DNA from: Kiritimatiellia bacterium
Lineage (GTDB): Bacteria > Verrucomicrobiota > Kiritimatiellia > RFP12 > UBA1067
Length of the DNA: 62,122 bases
Direction of reading: 5' to 3'
Assembly (NCBI GenBank): GCA_017395505.1
Contig: JAFPUH010000009.1
Span: 1 to 62,122, forward strand
Shown here: positions 61,978-62,122 of the stretch, in pieces
How positions within the stretch are numbered: the stretch's first letter is position 1
Layout: every line of letters begins with the position of its first letter
Made by a program: the position numbers and the translations under genes
Notes under the pieces: generated by a model
What the model was told of the DNA's origin: nothing
What the model saw: the letters and a program-made list of their open reading frames with translations, nothing else
Database searches by the model: none

Positions 61978-62122
61978 GGGCAATGCAAGTGTTCTTTCTG
62001 TAAATTCGCATCGGTTCATAGCTTGCTTACGGTTGACATGTACTTGTAGTTCGAGCTTTCCCATTCGTCGCTCATCTCCGCGCAGATGGCGCTGACGAGC
62101 CGCATGAGCGAATCCGTGTTGG
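61978..62122 (-). mobile_element. IS256-family insertion sequence, end fragment
   Basis: The inferred element end begins near 61978 with GGGCAATGCAAGTGTTCTTT followed by CTGTAAA; IS256 relatives often end with a similar GGG...CTTTCTGTAAA sequence. The transposase stop lies 38 bases inside. The other end is outside the window. Confidence 0.6.
62016..62122 (-). CDS. IS256-family transposase, C-terminal fragment
   Basis: The last 34 codons of a minus-strand gene cut by the window edge: NTDSLMRLVSAICAEMSDEW and then a Tyr-rich tail ending STVSKL. The pattern N-S-L-RLV-A-E--EEW is that of the end of IS256-type (mutator) transposases. The DDE catalytic region is outside the window, so activity cannot be judged. 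Confidence 0.65.
   Translation of the reverse strand, partial: NTDSLMRLVSAICAEMSDEWESSNYKYMSTVSKL

Overview
The window is a 62 kb piece of a GC-rich bacterial chromosome. Almost every gene from 1.5 to 60.8 kb lies on the minus strand in long, tightly packed operons, many joined by 4-base ATGA or GTGA overlaps. Gene content points to an anaerobe: PyrD with PyrK, rubredoxin, ETF with an acyl-CoA dehydrogenase, formate-THF ligase and an NhaC antiporter. A PilM/N-PilO-secretin cluster resembling the Akkermansia Amuc_1098-1102 locus, plus a Tad ATPase fused to an FHA domain, suggests the PVC group (Verrucomicrobiota/Kiritimatiellota). That placement is inference; there is no rRNA here to confirm it.

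Layout in coordinate order. 1-1455: accessory strip on the plus strand, with a 23-bp periodic repeat array followed by small unknown genes and a tiny lipoprotein. 1.5-7.7 kb: smc, miaB, an RNA m5U methyltransferase and rsfS. 7.7-17.5 kb: dnaE, acyl-CoA dehydrogenase, etfA, etfB, transketolase. 17.5-25.1 kb: a two-domain glycogen debranching enzyme, a FlbD-like protein, uppP, fusA. 25.2-36.3 kb: one compact minus-strand operon, transcribed pilM/N, pilO, secretin, coiled-coil protein, ychF, ACT protein, thrC, rluA-type synthase, trmD, glycoside-hydrolase-like protein. 36.4-41.7 kb: a sulfur and cofactor cluster (mnmA, bioB, cysK, metY, lysR). 41.7-42.0 kb: a seven-unit 22-bp array with palindromic cores. 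42.0-50.6 kb: nhaC, capD-like, cdsA, uppS, pyrD, pyrK, SPFH, nfeD, dnaX. 50.6-55.2 kb: prmC, SSB-like protein, ispA, purN, TIM-barrel protein, holB, rubredoxin. 55.2-60.8 kb: tmk, tadB, tadA, cpaB, fhs. 60.9-61.6 kb: dapB, divergent. 61.6-62.1 kb: C-rich hairpins, then the end of an IS256-like element running off the edge.

The strongest regulatory signal is a repeated extended -10 box, TGGTATAAT, with no recognisable -35. In six places (rsfS, tkt, pilM/N, uppS, dnaX, fhs) it ends 7 or 8 bases before the ATG. Transcription should then start at or next to the ATG, giving leaderless messages. In other places (fusA, rubredoxin, cysK, metY, lysR, dapB) the same box precedes a leader with a Shine-Dalgarno sequence, so both modes of initiation appear side by side. 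In three places (miaB, dnaE, tmk) the box also supplies the stop codon of the upstream gene.

The two periodic arrays (1-142 and 41820-41965), the leaderless promoters, a probable CTG start codon in the rluA-type gene, and an upstream micro-ORF in front of smc are the features most worth following up.
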